A DNA stretch of 62,639 nucleotides from the NCBI GenBank assembly GCA_902477915.1, contig CABSJA010000006.1, forward strand, positions 1 through 62,639. Direction: 5' to 3'. Under the pieces are notes generated by a model that made no database searches, had not been told where the DNA came from, and worked only from the letters and a program-made list of their open reading frames with translations. The translations under genes and the position numbers were made by a program. The DNA is from an uncultured Veillonella sp. (GTDB lineage: Bacteria; Bacillota; Negativicutes; Veillonellales; Veillonellaceae). Every line of letters begins with the position of its first letter. Positions within the stretch are counted from its first letter, which is position 1. This document shows, piece by piece, positions 8,245 through 16,287 of this stretch.

Positions 8245-9651
8245 TTACTTCTCCTTCTTCATATGTATTGTTACGAGTACACCAACACCCGTATTTTCTA
8301 CTGATAATTTACCTTTTAACTCATGGGTAACTAAATTATTAATGATAGTTAGTCCTAAACGCTTGTTGAAATTAATAGAAAACTCTGGAGGTAATCCTTT
8401 TCCCGTATCAGAAAAAGCTAATACAATATATTCCTCTGACTCTGTAACAGCTAGACGAATCTCTCCGTTTTTACCATTTAAGCCATGTTCAAGGCTATTG
8501 GTAATTAGCTCATTAATTATGAGGGATACATAACTTGCCATATGAGAGGAAATCAACATATCCTCTCCACTATACGTAAAGGTAACATCTTGGTCTTGTT
8601 GAACCATACTCATACGCAATAAGCGACATAGCTCGTCATAAATTGATCGGATACCTATATAATCCTCGTCATAATGGGATACAATATCGTGAACTAATGC
8701 CATACTTTCAATACGATTTATCCCCTCTTGCAAGGCTTGTTTAACCTCAGGCAAGGTAGAACGTCTAGCCTCCATACGCAATAATCCTGCCACAGTTTGT
8801 AAATTATTTTTTACGCGGTGATGAACCTCTTTAATAATCGAGTTCTTTACCAGTAATTCTTGTTGCTGCTTACTTTCACGAGTACAATCGTGAAGGACGA
8901 GGAAACAACGAGTTTCATTTCGGCCCATAGCAATAGGAATCATATGTTGACGAATGACCATATCTTGATAGATCTCTTCACTAGTATATATCGTTCTATC
9001 ATCTAATACTTGTTGAATGGCTGAAACTTTTAAGGTACTACTATAAATCGATGAGCCCACAAGTCGTCGGTCAAATCCTAGCAAATCTACTAGTTGTATA
9101 GCGGCCTCATTTCCATACAGAATCCTATGAGAATCATCAAAGATGATTAAACCATCAAAGTAAGAAATTGGTTCGTACGATTGTATTTGCTCATCCGTAG
9201 CAGTCAGCATAAGCCGTTGCATCGTATCCGACAAGGTATATTCTTGCTCATATTGCTCCACCTTAATAGACGGAGACACGGTAAAAGCTATGCCCCCAAT
9301 AATACGACCACCATTATCTACAACAGGAAAAACATGTTGTCGTTGATCATGTTCTACCCCAATAAGCGGTTGTCCATTTTCCATCATAGAATGCCATGTA
9401 TTATTCCCTTTTAACTGTCGAGTAATAACACCTTGGTCACTTCGTTCAATACACAGCATATCGGCACGATGATGCATAGTACCTTGTGAGGACTCTAGAA
9501 GGGGTGTAAAAATCTGTATCCTTTGACGGGTCAATGACTCGCCAAAGGATATAAGTTTACTAATATGCTCTAATAATGAGGTTTGTAATGGACCTAATGG
9601 TGTTGTATTTAAAATATCTTGACCGATATCCACGATTAATCCTCTTTCCAA
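8245..9651 (-). CDS. Soluble sensor histidine kinase, HisKA_2 family (PdtaS/EutW-like)
   Basis: 468 residues without a convincing membrane span. The order is an N-terminal GAF-like sensor (about 1-145), a PAS domain (about 155-255, with DGLIIFDDSHRILYGNEAAIQLV), the HisKA_2 phosphoacceptor EVHHRVKNNLQTVAGLLRME, and an HATPase domain with ELITNSLEHG and FSDTGKGLPPE. HisKA_2 kinases usually pair with ANTAR regulators, as here. The gene overlaps the end of tsaD by 16 bases and its stop abuts the regulator start, so signalling is co-expressed with tRNA-modification genes. The signal sensed is unknown. Confidence 0.9.
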   Translation of the reverse strand: MERGLIVDIGQDILNTTPLGPLQTSLLEHISKLISFGESLTRQRIQIFTPLLESSQGTMHHRADMLCIERSDQGVITRQLKGNNTWHSMMENGQPLIGVEHDQRQHVFPVVDNGGRIIGGIAFTVSPSIKVEQYEQEYTLSDTMQRLMLTATDEQIQSYEPISYFDGLIIFDDSHRILYGNEAAIQLVDLLGFDRRLVGSSIYSSTLKVSAIQQVLDDRTIYTSEEIYQDMVIRQHMIPIAMGRNETRCFLVLHDCTRESKQQQELLVKNSIIKEVHHRVKNNLQTVAGLLRMEARRSTLPEVKQALQEGINRIESMALVHDIVSHYDEDYIGIRSIYDELCRLLRMSMVQQDQDVTFTYSGEDMLISSHMASYVSLIINELITNSLEHGLNGKNGEIRLAVTESEEYIVLAFSDTGKGLPPEFSINFNKRLGLTIINNLVTHELKGKLSVENTGVGVLVTIHMKKEK

Positions 9652-10667
9652 GATACATGACCAATTTCAACACTTGGTTTTGCATTCAATGTTAAATCTG
9701 CGAATTTACCGGCTTGGGCCATATAATAAGCGCGACAACCAATCATCGCTGCATTATCAGTGGACAAAATTTTATGAGGCTTGTAATAGGTAAATCCTTC
9801 TTTTTCGCACATCTTTTGTAATGCCGTTTGTAAACCTTTATTAGCAGAAACACCACCAGCTATAGTAATACGAGTTTCCCCCAATGTATGCGCCGCATCT
9901 CGTGTTTTCTCAACTAATACATCTACAATCGCCTTTTGGAAGGACGCTGCAACGTCCGCTTGATTTATAGGTTCATTCTTTTGCTGCTTACTATTTAAAT
10001 AGTTTAATACAGCAGATTTCAAGCCACTAAAACTAAATTCGAAATTTCCAGGCTCACTCAAAGCCTTTGGAAATTCAATAGCATCTGGATTCCCTTCAAG
10101 AGCTAAAGCATCGATATGAGGGCCACCTGGGTAAGGGAACCCCATAACGCGAGCAATTTTATCAAATGCTTCCCCTGCTGCGTCATCCCGAGTTTGTCCA
10201 AGGATATCAAACTCTTCATAGCCTTTTACATGCACTAACATGGTATGACCACCAGATACAACGAGGCTCAAAAATGGAGGTTCCAATTCTGGATTGGCTA
10301 AGAAATTAGCAAAGATATGACCTTCCATATGATGAACTGGTACCAAAGGAATACCTGTAGCAAAGGATAACCCCTTTGCAGCAGCTACACCAACCAATAA
10401 TGCCCCTACAAGTCCTGGACCATAGGTAACGCCAATATGATCGATGTCTTGTAAGGTTACATTTGCATCGCGCAATGCTTGATCTATAACCGATATAACT
10501 TGTTCAATATGATGGCGTGATGCGATCTCTGGTACAACACCACCAAATTTTCTATGAATAGGCACTTGGCTAGAAATTACATTAGATAAAACAGTACGCC
10601 CATCCTTTAGGACGGATGCAGATGTTTCATCACAACTACTTTCCAAGGCTAATGTGTATATACTCAT
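9636..10667 (-). CDS. tsaD: tRNA N6-adenosine threonylcarbamoyltransferase TsaD
   Basis: Transfers the threonylcarbamoyl group to A37 of ANN-decoding tRNAs (t6A). 343 residues of the ASKHA/Kae1 fold, opening with LALESSCDETSASV. The metal-binding histidines are in HHMEGHIFANF (HxExH), and VSGGHTMLV and ITIAGGVSANKGL form the nucleotide site. It overlaps rimI by four bases (ATGA) and the kinase by 16. Together with tsaB and tsaE in the same operon it supplies three of the four t6A proteins; tsaC is elsewhere. Confidence 0.97.
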   Translation of the reverse strand: MSIYTLALESSCDETSASVLKDGRTVLSNVISSQVPIHRKFGGVVPEIASRHHIEQVISVIDQALRDANVTLQDIDHIGVTYGPGLVGALLVGVAAAKGLSFATGIPLVPVHHMEGHIFANFLANPELEPPFLSLVVSGGHTMLVHVKGYEEFDILGQTRDDAAGEAFDKIARVMGFPYPGGPHIDALALEGNPDAIEFPKALSEPGNFEFSFSGLKSAVLNYLNSKQQKNEPINQADVAASFQKAIVDVLVEKTRDAAHTLGETRITIAGGVSANKGLQTALQKMCEKEGFTYYKPHKILSTDNAAMIGCRAYYMAQAGKFADLTLNAKPSVEIGHVSWKED

Positions 10668-11113
10668 TCTATTTCCTCTGAAACGAGAGACATAATATAA
10701 GCATCCTCTTTTGGCTCTGAATAATAATCTTTGCGAATTCCTTTAACAGTAAATCCTAGATTTCTATACATTGCCAAGGCAGGTAAATTAGATATGCGTA
10801 CCTCCAAGAAGATTTCATGCATCCCTCTATTCAAACATTCATCTATTAATTCTTTAGTAAGTTTTGAGCCATATCCCTTACCACGAGCGGAAGGTAAAAT
10901 AGCAATATTCGTGATTTGTCCTTCATCGTATACAAGCCAAGCACCAGCATAGCCCACAATATGATTTCCTTCACAAATAACCATATATAGCTTATTATCG
11001 GCCCCTTCAAGTTCAGCAAGTACAGAGTCCAAGCTCCATGGAACAGAAAAGGACTGTTGCTCTATCTCATAAATGGCTTGAGCATCATCTACCGTAGCTA
11101 ACCGAATCTCCAT
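10664..11113 (-). CDS. rimI: Ribosomal-protein-alanine N-acetyltransferase RimI (GNAT)
   Basis: 149-residue GNAT-fold acetyltransferase. The acetyl-CoA binding motif is ILPSARGKGYGSKL (R/Q-x-x-G-x-G/A), followed by the beta5/alpha4 stretch EVRISNLPALAMYRNLGF. RimI acetylates the N-terminus of ribosomal protein S18. In many Firmicutes it lies between tsaB and tsaD, exactly as here. It shares one base with the tsaB stop and overlaps tsaD by four bases. Its substrate is inferred from family and neighbourhood. Confidence 0.9.
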   Translation of the reverse strand: MEIRLATVDDAQAIYEIEQQSFSVPWSLDSVLAELEGADNKLYMVICEGNHIVGYAGAWLVYDEGQITNIAILPSARGKGYGSKLTKELIDECLNRGMHEIFLEVRISNLPALAMYRNLGFTVKGIRKDYYSEPKEDAYIMSLVSEEIE

Positions 11114-11871
11114 TATTCTGCTCCTGCCGCTTCGGTAACAACAACTGTAGGATTTTGGTTTAACATGTCTGGATTATCCTTATGGCGTTCCTCCCATAAA
11201 ACCTCTGCTTCAGAGCGACGGATATAATAAGGAACCATATCCATTGGATCACATATCTCTTCACGGATAACTAAATCGCGTCCCGCTAAAAGTAAAGAAC
11301 TGGCTTTTGGAATGCGTTGTGAAATATCTAGAATAGTCATATTAGTATCGTTTTCATCTAAAAGCTTTTCAATACGCTTGATACCATCACCTAAGAATAA
11401 GACCTCTTCCTTAGTTTCTCGGAACTTTTCTAATAAATCACTAGCAGCTATAACAAAAGGCTCTTCTTTACATACTAGCTCATTGTTTTCATATCGATAC
11501 AAGCCAGCATATACATGCTTTTTCTGAGCATCGATCACAGTACAGATAGTTCTATTTGTATATGAAACATTATGAGCCAAACTATCCATGGTCATCACAC
11601 CGTACAATGGAATTTGTAAGGCATAAGCCATAGCTTTTGCAGTCCCCATACCTATACGCAATCCCGTAAATGAACCAGGACCAATGCTAACTATAATACC
11701 TTTTAGTTCATTCTTTTTTACTTGTGAGGCTCGCAACAACATGTCGATGTGAGGTATTAGCTGCTCAGAATGAGTTAATCCTGCTTGAATGGTTAGTTCA
11801 CCAATCAAGTTTGTTTCATCCATTAAGGCCACACTCGATACGAGCGAACTTGTCTCAATTCCCAACCACAT
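11113..11871 (-). CDS. tsaB: TsaB, t6A synthesis dimerisation partner of TsaD
   Basis: 252 residues, an inactive ASKHA paralogue of TsaD that forms the TsaBDE complex. The N-terminus LGIETSSLVSSVALMDE and the motif SIGPGSFTGLRIGMGTAKAMA are diagnostic. The start ATG is preceded by TAGGAGG. It overlaps tsaE by 17 bases and is followed directly by rimI. The C-terminal extension past residue 225 is of normal type. Confidence 0.95.
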   Translation of the reverse strand: MWLGIETSSLVSSVALMDETNLIGELTIQAGLTHSEQLIPHIDMLLRASQVKKNELKGIIVSIGPGSFTGLRIGMGTAKAMAYALQIPLYGVMTMDSLAHNVSYTNRTICTVIDAQKKHVYAGLYRYENNELVCKEEPFVIAASDLLEKFRETKEEVLFLGDGIKRIEKLLDENDTNMTILDISQRIPKASSLLLAGRDLVIREEICDPMDMVPYYIRRSEAEVLWEERHKDNPDMLNQNPTVVVTEAAGAE

Positions 11872-12349
11872 ATGGGCCTCCTATATCTACTAAATCATCT
11901 TTTGTAAGATAATCACTACTTAATGTAATAGATCGGCTTGTATCATCAATACGAGTCAGATATATCCATAATGTTTCATCTGGTAATTCATCAGAAAATT
12001 TATCAGCCCACTCCACAATGGATACACAGTCCTCTGTATATTCGTAAAAGCCAATATTTTCTAGCTCACTTATATCATCCAACCGGTATACATCAAAATG
12101 ATATAAATGTGTTCTATCAACATCGTAAGTATTCATGATAGCAAACGTAGGGCTTGTAATCTCCTCTGTAACGCCAAAGCCTTTCGCAATGCCTTGGGAT
12201 AGATGTGTTTTTCCGGTCCCCAAATCACCAATTAAAGCAATGCATAAAGGGTCTCCACTTTGTTTGACCCATTTGCCTAATAGTTGTCCAAATTGTTGTG
12301 TATCTTCAACTGTATGAGTCTCTAATTGAACCTGTGCCTTATGATTCAT
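11855..12349 (-). CDS. tsaE: TsaE, ATPase of t6A synthesis
   Basis: 164-residue P-loop ATPase that resets the TsaBD complex. Walker A is GDLGTGKTHLSQGIAKG; the conserved SPTFAIMNTY and HFDVYRL motifs and the Walker B-like IVEWADKF follow. It overlaps thiL by 11 bases and tsaB by 17, so it is translationally coupled on both sides. Confidence 0.96.
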   Translation of the reverse strand: MNHKAQVQLETHTVEDTQQFGQLLGKWVKQSGDPLCIALIGDLGTGKTHLSQGIAKGFGVTEEITSPTFAIMNTYDVDRTHLYHFDVYRLDDISELENIGFYEYTEDCVSIVEWADKFSDELPDETLWIYLTRIDDTSRSITLSSDYLTKDDLVDIGGPYVVGN

Positions 12350-13319
12350 GAAAATGATTATATCCTTTCGCTTCTATGGTCTTAATCGTTTTATCTGGTG
12401 TTACCATCTGCACCTGAGCTGGTCCAGATACAACTTTACCAATTATTGTAATGCCTGCTAAATTCTCTAATTTAGAAAGCAATGATTTAGGAGCCGTGAA
12501 TACTAGTTGAAAGTCCTCTCCACCATACAATGCATAGTCCACTGGATTAGTCTGCAAATACTTAGCTAATTCATAAGTCTCCTCATGTAGTGGAATAGCT
12601 TTTTCCTCAATAACAATCGATACATTGCTAGCCGATGCAATTTCATTTAATTCACTACCGAGACCATCACTAATATCATTCATACTATGAATACCTAATT
12701 GTCTCAATTGTTGGCCCAATTCTATTTGTGGATCTGGACGTTGATGACCAACCTTGGTCATATGATAACCATCTAAATTATATGATAAGGCGCCCAAACC
12801 TGTAGCAGCATAACCTACGTAATTTGTAATACCCACAATATCACCTACTTGCGCACCGCTACGCATAATAGCAGTTCCTTTAGGGACATCACCAATAATT
12901 GTTACAGTCCACACCATGGGCCCTTCCGTACGCACCGTATCCCCACCAAGTATATTAAGATGATATTTTGCGCATTGATCTTTTATACCTCTATAAACTT
13001 CATCAAGAATAGCCGTATCAACATATTCAGGTGCCGCCACAGATAGCACAATTTGACGAGGAGTACCACCCATAGCAGCAATATCACTCAAATTGGCCGT
13101 CATGAGACGATAGCCTACATCATAGGGCTTCATATAGTGAAAGCTAAAGTGAACCCCTTCCACCATCGTATCAGTACTAATTAATTGATCTGTTTCTTCC
13201 TTAGCACTATATACAGCACAATCATCACCAATTCCTGTAATCACAGTACTTGGATCATGTATCGTATTATCTTGAATGTGGCGAATGAAATTAAATTCCC
13301 CTACATCTTTTAATTGCAT
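12339..13319 (-). CDS. thiL: Thiamine-monophosphate kinase
   Basis: Phosphorylates thiamine monophosphate to thiamine pyrophosphate. 326 residues of the PurM/AIR-synthetase fold: GIGDDCAVY (metal-binding Asp residues), the DTMVEGVHFS motif, ANLSDIAAMGG, NILGGDTVR, and DISDGLGSEL near the ATP site, then YGGEDFQLVFT. I chose the ATG with AGGTG at 6 bases; an in-frame start 15 codons earlier gives an atypical extension. First gene of the operon that continues into t6A synthesis and the ANTAR two-component pair. Confidence 0.95.
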   Translation of the reverse strand: MQLKDVGEFNFIRHIQDNTIHDPSTVITGIGDDCAVYSAKEETDQLISTDTMVEGVHFSFHYMKPYDVGYRLMTANLSDIAAMGGTPRQIVLSVAAPEYVDTAILDEVYRGIKDQCAKYHLNILGGDTVRTEGPMVWTVTIIGDVPKGTAIMRSGAQVGDIVGITNYVGYAATGLGALSYNLDGYHMTKVGHQRPDPQIELGQQLRQLGIHSMNDISDGLGSELNEIASASNVSIVIEEKAIPLHEETYELAKYLQTNPVDYALYGGEDFQLVFTAPKSLLSKLENLAGITIIGKVVSGPAQVQMVTPDKTIKTIEAKGYNHFHES

Positions 13320-13349
13320 CTCATCACCTGGCTTCCGATTAGTATACAT

Positions 13350-13377
13350 ATTGTATTGTAACATATATAAAAGACAA
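13350..13377 (-). promoter_or_regulatory. Predicted promoter of the thiL-tsa operon
   Basis: TTGTCT, 16-base spacer, TACAAT on the minus strand, about 30 bases before the chosen thiL start. It directly follows the terminator of the preceding lipoprotein gene. Confidence 0.5.
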
Positions 13378-13382
13378 CAAAA

Positions 13383-13416
13383 ATAGCAGATAGTTGATAT
13401 ATCAACTATCTGCTAT
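13383..13416 (-). terminator. Terminator of the amidase-GerMN operon
   Basis: A perfect 16-bp inverted repeat (ATAGCAGATAGTTGAT and its complement) with only two bases between the arms, followed by TTTTGTTG on the minus strand; 18 bases after the GerMN gene. Confidence 0.85.
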
Positions 13417-13433
13417 AAATGTTCCTAAAGGAA

Positions 13434-13994
13434 TTATTTTTTAATTAGATTCGTCATTCTCTTAACAGGTTCTTTAGTATCAAAGGAGCCTACAGTTGGA
13501 ACCTTTTTACCATTATTGACGAATAGAACACCATTAATATTATCAAAGGATGTCAATGTATTTACAATGGCAGCCATTTGTAATTTAACAGTTAAGTCCC
13601 CACCATTACCTTTTACGAAAGCGTCATTCACTTCTACAGAAGCAATGCCGTCCTTTACAGTAACGGATGTAATTTTAATATCCTTGGAGAATACTGGATA
13701 TTTTTGTGCTCTATCAGCTTTTAACATCGCTAGAAGAGCAGCTTTAGGCGTTACTTTGTCCGCCTCCATCTCAACGGTTGATTGTTTTACCCCTGAGCCA
13801 TCCTCTGTTGGAACAAAGAAGGCCATCTTAACCATTTCTTGAGATGTTTTTGTTGTTTCTGCATCCTTATTGACTTTCGTCTCTTGCACAGGTTCACTTT
13901 TACCCGTTGTAGGTGCTTGATTAGGTGTACAACCCGCTGCAAATGCAAGCAAACCTACGCAGAGGATCGACAGAACTTGTTTACGTAATTTCAT
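13434..13994 (-). CDS. GerMN-domain lipoprotein
   Basis: 186 residues: a lipoprotein signal peptide with lipobox LAFAAGC (Cys about residue 22), a polar linker rich in Thr, Lys and Glu, then one GerMN domain (about residues 55-180) with the typical KAALLAMLKADR and DGIASVEVNDAF segments. GerMN was named from the Bacillus germination protein GerM but is also found in non-sporulating bacteria, often beside peptidoglycan amidases. Here it starts 3 bases after an AMIN-amidase gene. Its role is inferred to be at the cell envelope, perhaps helping the amidase. Confidence 0.85.
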   Translation of the reverse strand: MKLRKQVLSILCVGLLAFAAGCTPNQAPTTGKSEPVQETKVNKDAETTKTSQEMVKMAFFVPTEDGSGVKQSTVEMEADKVTPKAALLAMLKADRAQKYPVFSKDIKITSVTVKDGIASVEVNDAFVKGNGGDLTVKLQMAAIVNTLTSFDNINGVLFVNNGKKVPTVGSFDTKEPVKRMTNLIKK

Positions 13995-13997
13995 CGA

Positions 13998-15104
13998 TTA
14001 ACCTCCAAAGTAACTAGCAATACCATTGGCAATGCGATTTGCAAAGTCTTCTTGTGTTTGAGGAGATTGCAATACACGTTCTTCATTAGGGTTGGAAATA
14101 AAACCAAGCTCTACAAGAACTGCAGGCATGTTAGAATGTCTCAACACATATAAGTTACCTTCTTGAATGCCACGGTCACCATTGAAACCTGGAACGCTAG
14201 CAATTTGAGATTGTACCTTTTGTGCTAATCGAGCATCATTGCCTGTTTTACTATAGTAGTATGTTGCAATACCACCAACACTTGGGTTGTTGAATGCGTT
14301 AATATGCACACTGATGAGCGCATCAGAATTGCTACGGTTTGCTACGTTAACACGAGCACCCAATTCATCAACACCACTTGCATTAGGACCGTATACGTCT
14401 ACGTCTGTAGTACGAGTCATAAGCACTTTAGCGCCACGATTTTCTAGAGCTTTTTTCAAGTACATAGAAATCGGTAGTGTAATATTTTTCTCTTGTACAC
14501 CATGCGGCCCAACGGCACCAGAGTCACTACCACCATGACCTGGGTCAATCGTAATTGTTTTACCAGATAGACCACCGCTAATAGAATAATTACCGGATCC
14601 TGTTGGCATATTTTTCGCAGGATGTGCAGAAGGAGATGGACGTTTGCCATAATAAGCAGGTTTAGGTGCCACACCTTTTTTCTGTACATCTACAACGATG
14701 CGATACGGTTTCTGATTAACCGTATCTTTCTTTAGGGAAAATACCTTTACATCACTCGTATCGATAGATGAAGGTGTCTTGATTGTTACCTTCACATCTC
14801 TGCCATCTTCTGTGAGTCTAGCAGAACTAGCTATGCTAGAGTCCATATTGATATTCGCTTTAGCAGTTTTTAGCTTTGTGTTCTTTAAGGTAACAGTCGT
14901 CGTTTTCCCATCTTTGCTAATCGATGCAGACGCTTTTACCGGTGCTGACAAATCCATAACCATACGAACATATGGTACTGGTGCATCAGTTCGTGTCACC
15001 CATCGAGCATCTTCAAGATTAGCTGCCTTTGCTTGAGTCAAGAATAGTGGTATCGCCATCAAGACAGCAAGGCACATAAAAAATAGTTTACGCAATACAT
15101 TCAC
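13998..15104 (-). CDS. N-acetylmuramoyl-L-alanine amidase with AMIN domain
   Basis: 368 residues: a signal peptide ending around TQAKA, an N-terminal AMIN domain (about 30-130) that in relatives targets the enzyme to septal peptidoglycan, a Pro/Lys-rich linker, and a C-terminal Amidase_3 zinc domain (about 185-365). The zinc ligands sit in TIDPGHGGSDSGAVGP (His), a glutamate in QEKNITL and ISVHINAF (His); the catalytic glutamate is in VLVELGFISN. It cleaves the bond between MurNAc and the stem peptide, probably during cell separation. Co-transcribed with the GerMN lipoprotein; a structured leader precedes it. Confidence 0.95.
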   Translation of the reverse strand: MNVLRKLFFMCLAVLMAIPLFLTQAKAANLEDARWVTRTDAPVPYVRMVMDLSAPVKASASISKDGKTTTVTLKNTKLKTAKANINMDSSIASSARLTEDGRDVKVTIKTPSSIDTSDVKVFSLKKDTVNQKPYRIVVDVQKKGVAPKPAYYGKRPSPSAHPAKNMPTGSGNYSISGGLSGKTITIDPGHGGSDSGAVGPHGVQEKNITLPISMYLKKALENRGAKVLMTRTTDVDVYGPNASGVDELGARVNVANRSNSDALISVHINAFNNPSVGGIATYYYSKTGNDARLAQKVQSQIASVPGFNGDRGIQEGNLYVLRHSNMPAVLVELGFISNPNEERVLQSPQTQEDFANRIANGIASYFGG

Positions 15105-15340
15105 TCCAATCTAACTGACATACGTAGTGTCCAAACCATAGAGATGAGTCGATGATATCTTTGTGAATCAAAGTCTCATCGTTCCAATCTATCCATAAAC
15201 TAATGTTAGATTATAGATAGATTATTTCATACAAACATGAAGATTAGTATGCCGATTATACATATTACTATATAAAGTCTTTATACAGTACACACAAAAA
15301 TCAGTTGCTTAAAATTAATTTTTGTGCTATGCAATCGACG
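15105..15340 (-). promoter_or_regulatory. Amidase leader region with predicted -10 and stem structure
   Basis: 236 bases without a gene. A TATAAT occurs at 15255-15260 on the minus strand with a weak -35, giving a leader of about 145 bases. Within it, GATGAG (minus strand) pairs with CTCATC around a nested CTTTG/CAAAG stem (15146-15184 region). Near the MBL stop there is another inverted repeat (CACAAAAAT/ATTTTTGTG, about 15293-15327), without a clear U tract. I do not recognise a known riboswitch. Confidence 0.35.
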
Positions 15341-16285
15341 CTAACGTTCAGTTGTAATTTGCCATTCATTCCCATCCGTACTAATGTGAATACGTCCCAT
15401 CGTATCTGTACGGTAAATGGCAATATTGTTTTCCTGCAAACGACGTAATGTTACATCGTGAGGATGACCATAACTATTATACATGCCATTTGAAATTAAT
15501 GCACTTTCTGGTTTAATAGATTTCAAAAAATCTTCAGAGCTACTTGTGCGAGAACCGTGGTGACCTACCTTAAGAACACGGGCAAACAGTCTAGAGTTCT
15601 GCTCTTTTATGAGTTTTTTCTCTTCTTGTAATTCTGCATCACCAGTAAAGAGCATAGAGAATTTACCAAAAATTAACTTACCTACAATAGAGTTATTATT
15701 AAGATCTGGCGCTCCTTTTTTATCTGTTAAAGGTTCAGTCCAAGGTGCATATACAACAAATACCGCTCCATGACCAAAATCCACTACATCACCACTACGC
15801 AATGTAGACCGTTGGATTTTATTTTTATCAATCCATTTTTCATAGGTTTTATACATATTATTATCAACAGAAATGCCATCATCATACACATGTTCAATAG
15901 GCATAGCTTTTGCAATAGCATAGAAACCACCCATATGGTCAGCATGAGGATGTGTGATAATTACATTTTTTAGCTTTGTAACCCCCATAGACTTTAACTG
16001 TGCCACAATGTTCTCACGATGCTCTATGTCACCAGTATCGATCATACTATATTCATCGCCAACCTTGAGCAATATGGCATCCCCTTGACCAATATCTAGC
16101 ATATATACGTCTAGGTGACCTTCAGGATTCGTTTGTTTCGTATCAATGGAATAGCCTTCATTTACATTAGTGCTATTCTGAGATGCTGCATTGGCCACAT
16201 CTTTATTCGTGCATCCTGCAATGGCAAAGATTGGAATGCATAGCACTAATAAAAAGGCTATAAATCGCTGTATTTTATTTGTCAT
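15341..16285 (-). CDS. Secreted metallo-beta-lactamase-fold lipoprotein, ComEC C-terminal domain type
   Basis: 314 residues: a signal peptide with lipobox FAIAGC (Cys about residue 25), then a metallo-hydrolase domain. LDIGQGDAILL, YSMIDTGD, the metal motif THPHADHMGG, LFTGDAE, KVGHHGSRTSSSEDFL and SNGMYNSYGHPH are all intact. This set of motifs is that of the C-terminal domain of ComEC/Rec2, which is proposed to degrade the non-transported DNA strand, but here it stands alone and is lipid-anchored outside the cytoplasmic membrane. Substrate unknown; an extracytoplasmic nuclease or phosphodiesterase is the likely class. It follows nnr by two bases. Confidence 0.85.
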   Translation of the reverse strand: MTNKIQRFIAFLLVLCIPIFAIAGCTNKDVANAASQNSTNVNEGYSIDTKQTNPEGHLDVYMLDIGQGDAILLKVGDEYSMIDTGDIEHRENIVAQLKSMGVTKLKNVIITHPHADHMGGFYAIAKAMPIEHVYDDGISVDNNMYKTYEKWIDKNKIQRSTLRSGDVVDFGHGAVFVVYAPWTEPLTDKKGAPDLNNNSIVGKLIFGKFSMLFTGDAELQEEKKLIKEQNSRLFARVLKVGHHGSRTSSSEDFLKSIKPESALISNGMYNSYGHPHDVTLRRLQENNIAIYRTDTMGRIHISTDGNEWQITTER

Positions 16286-16287
16286 TC

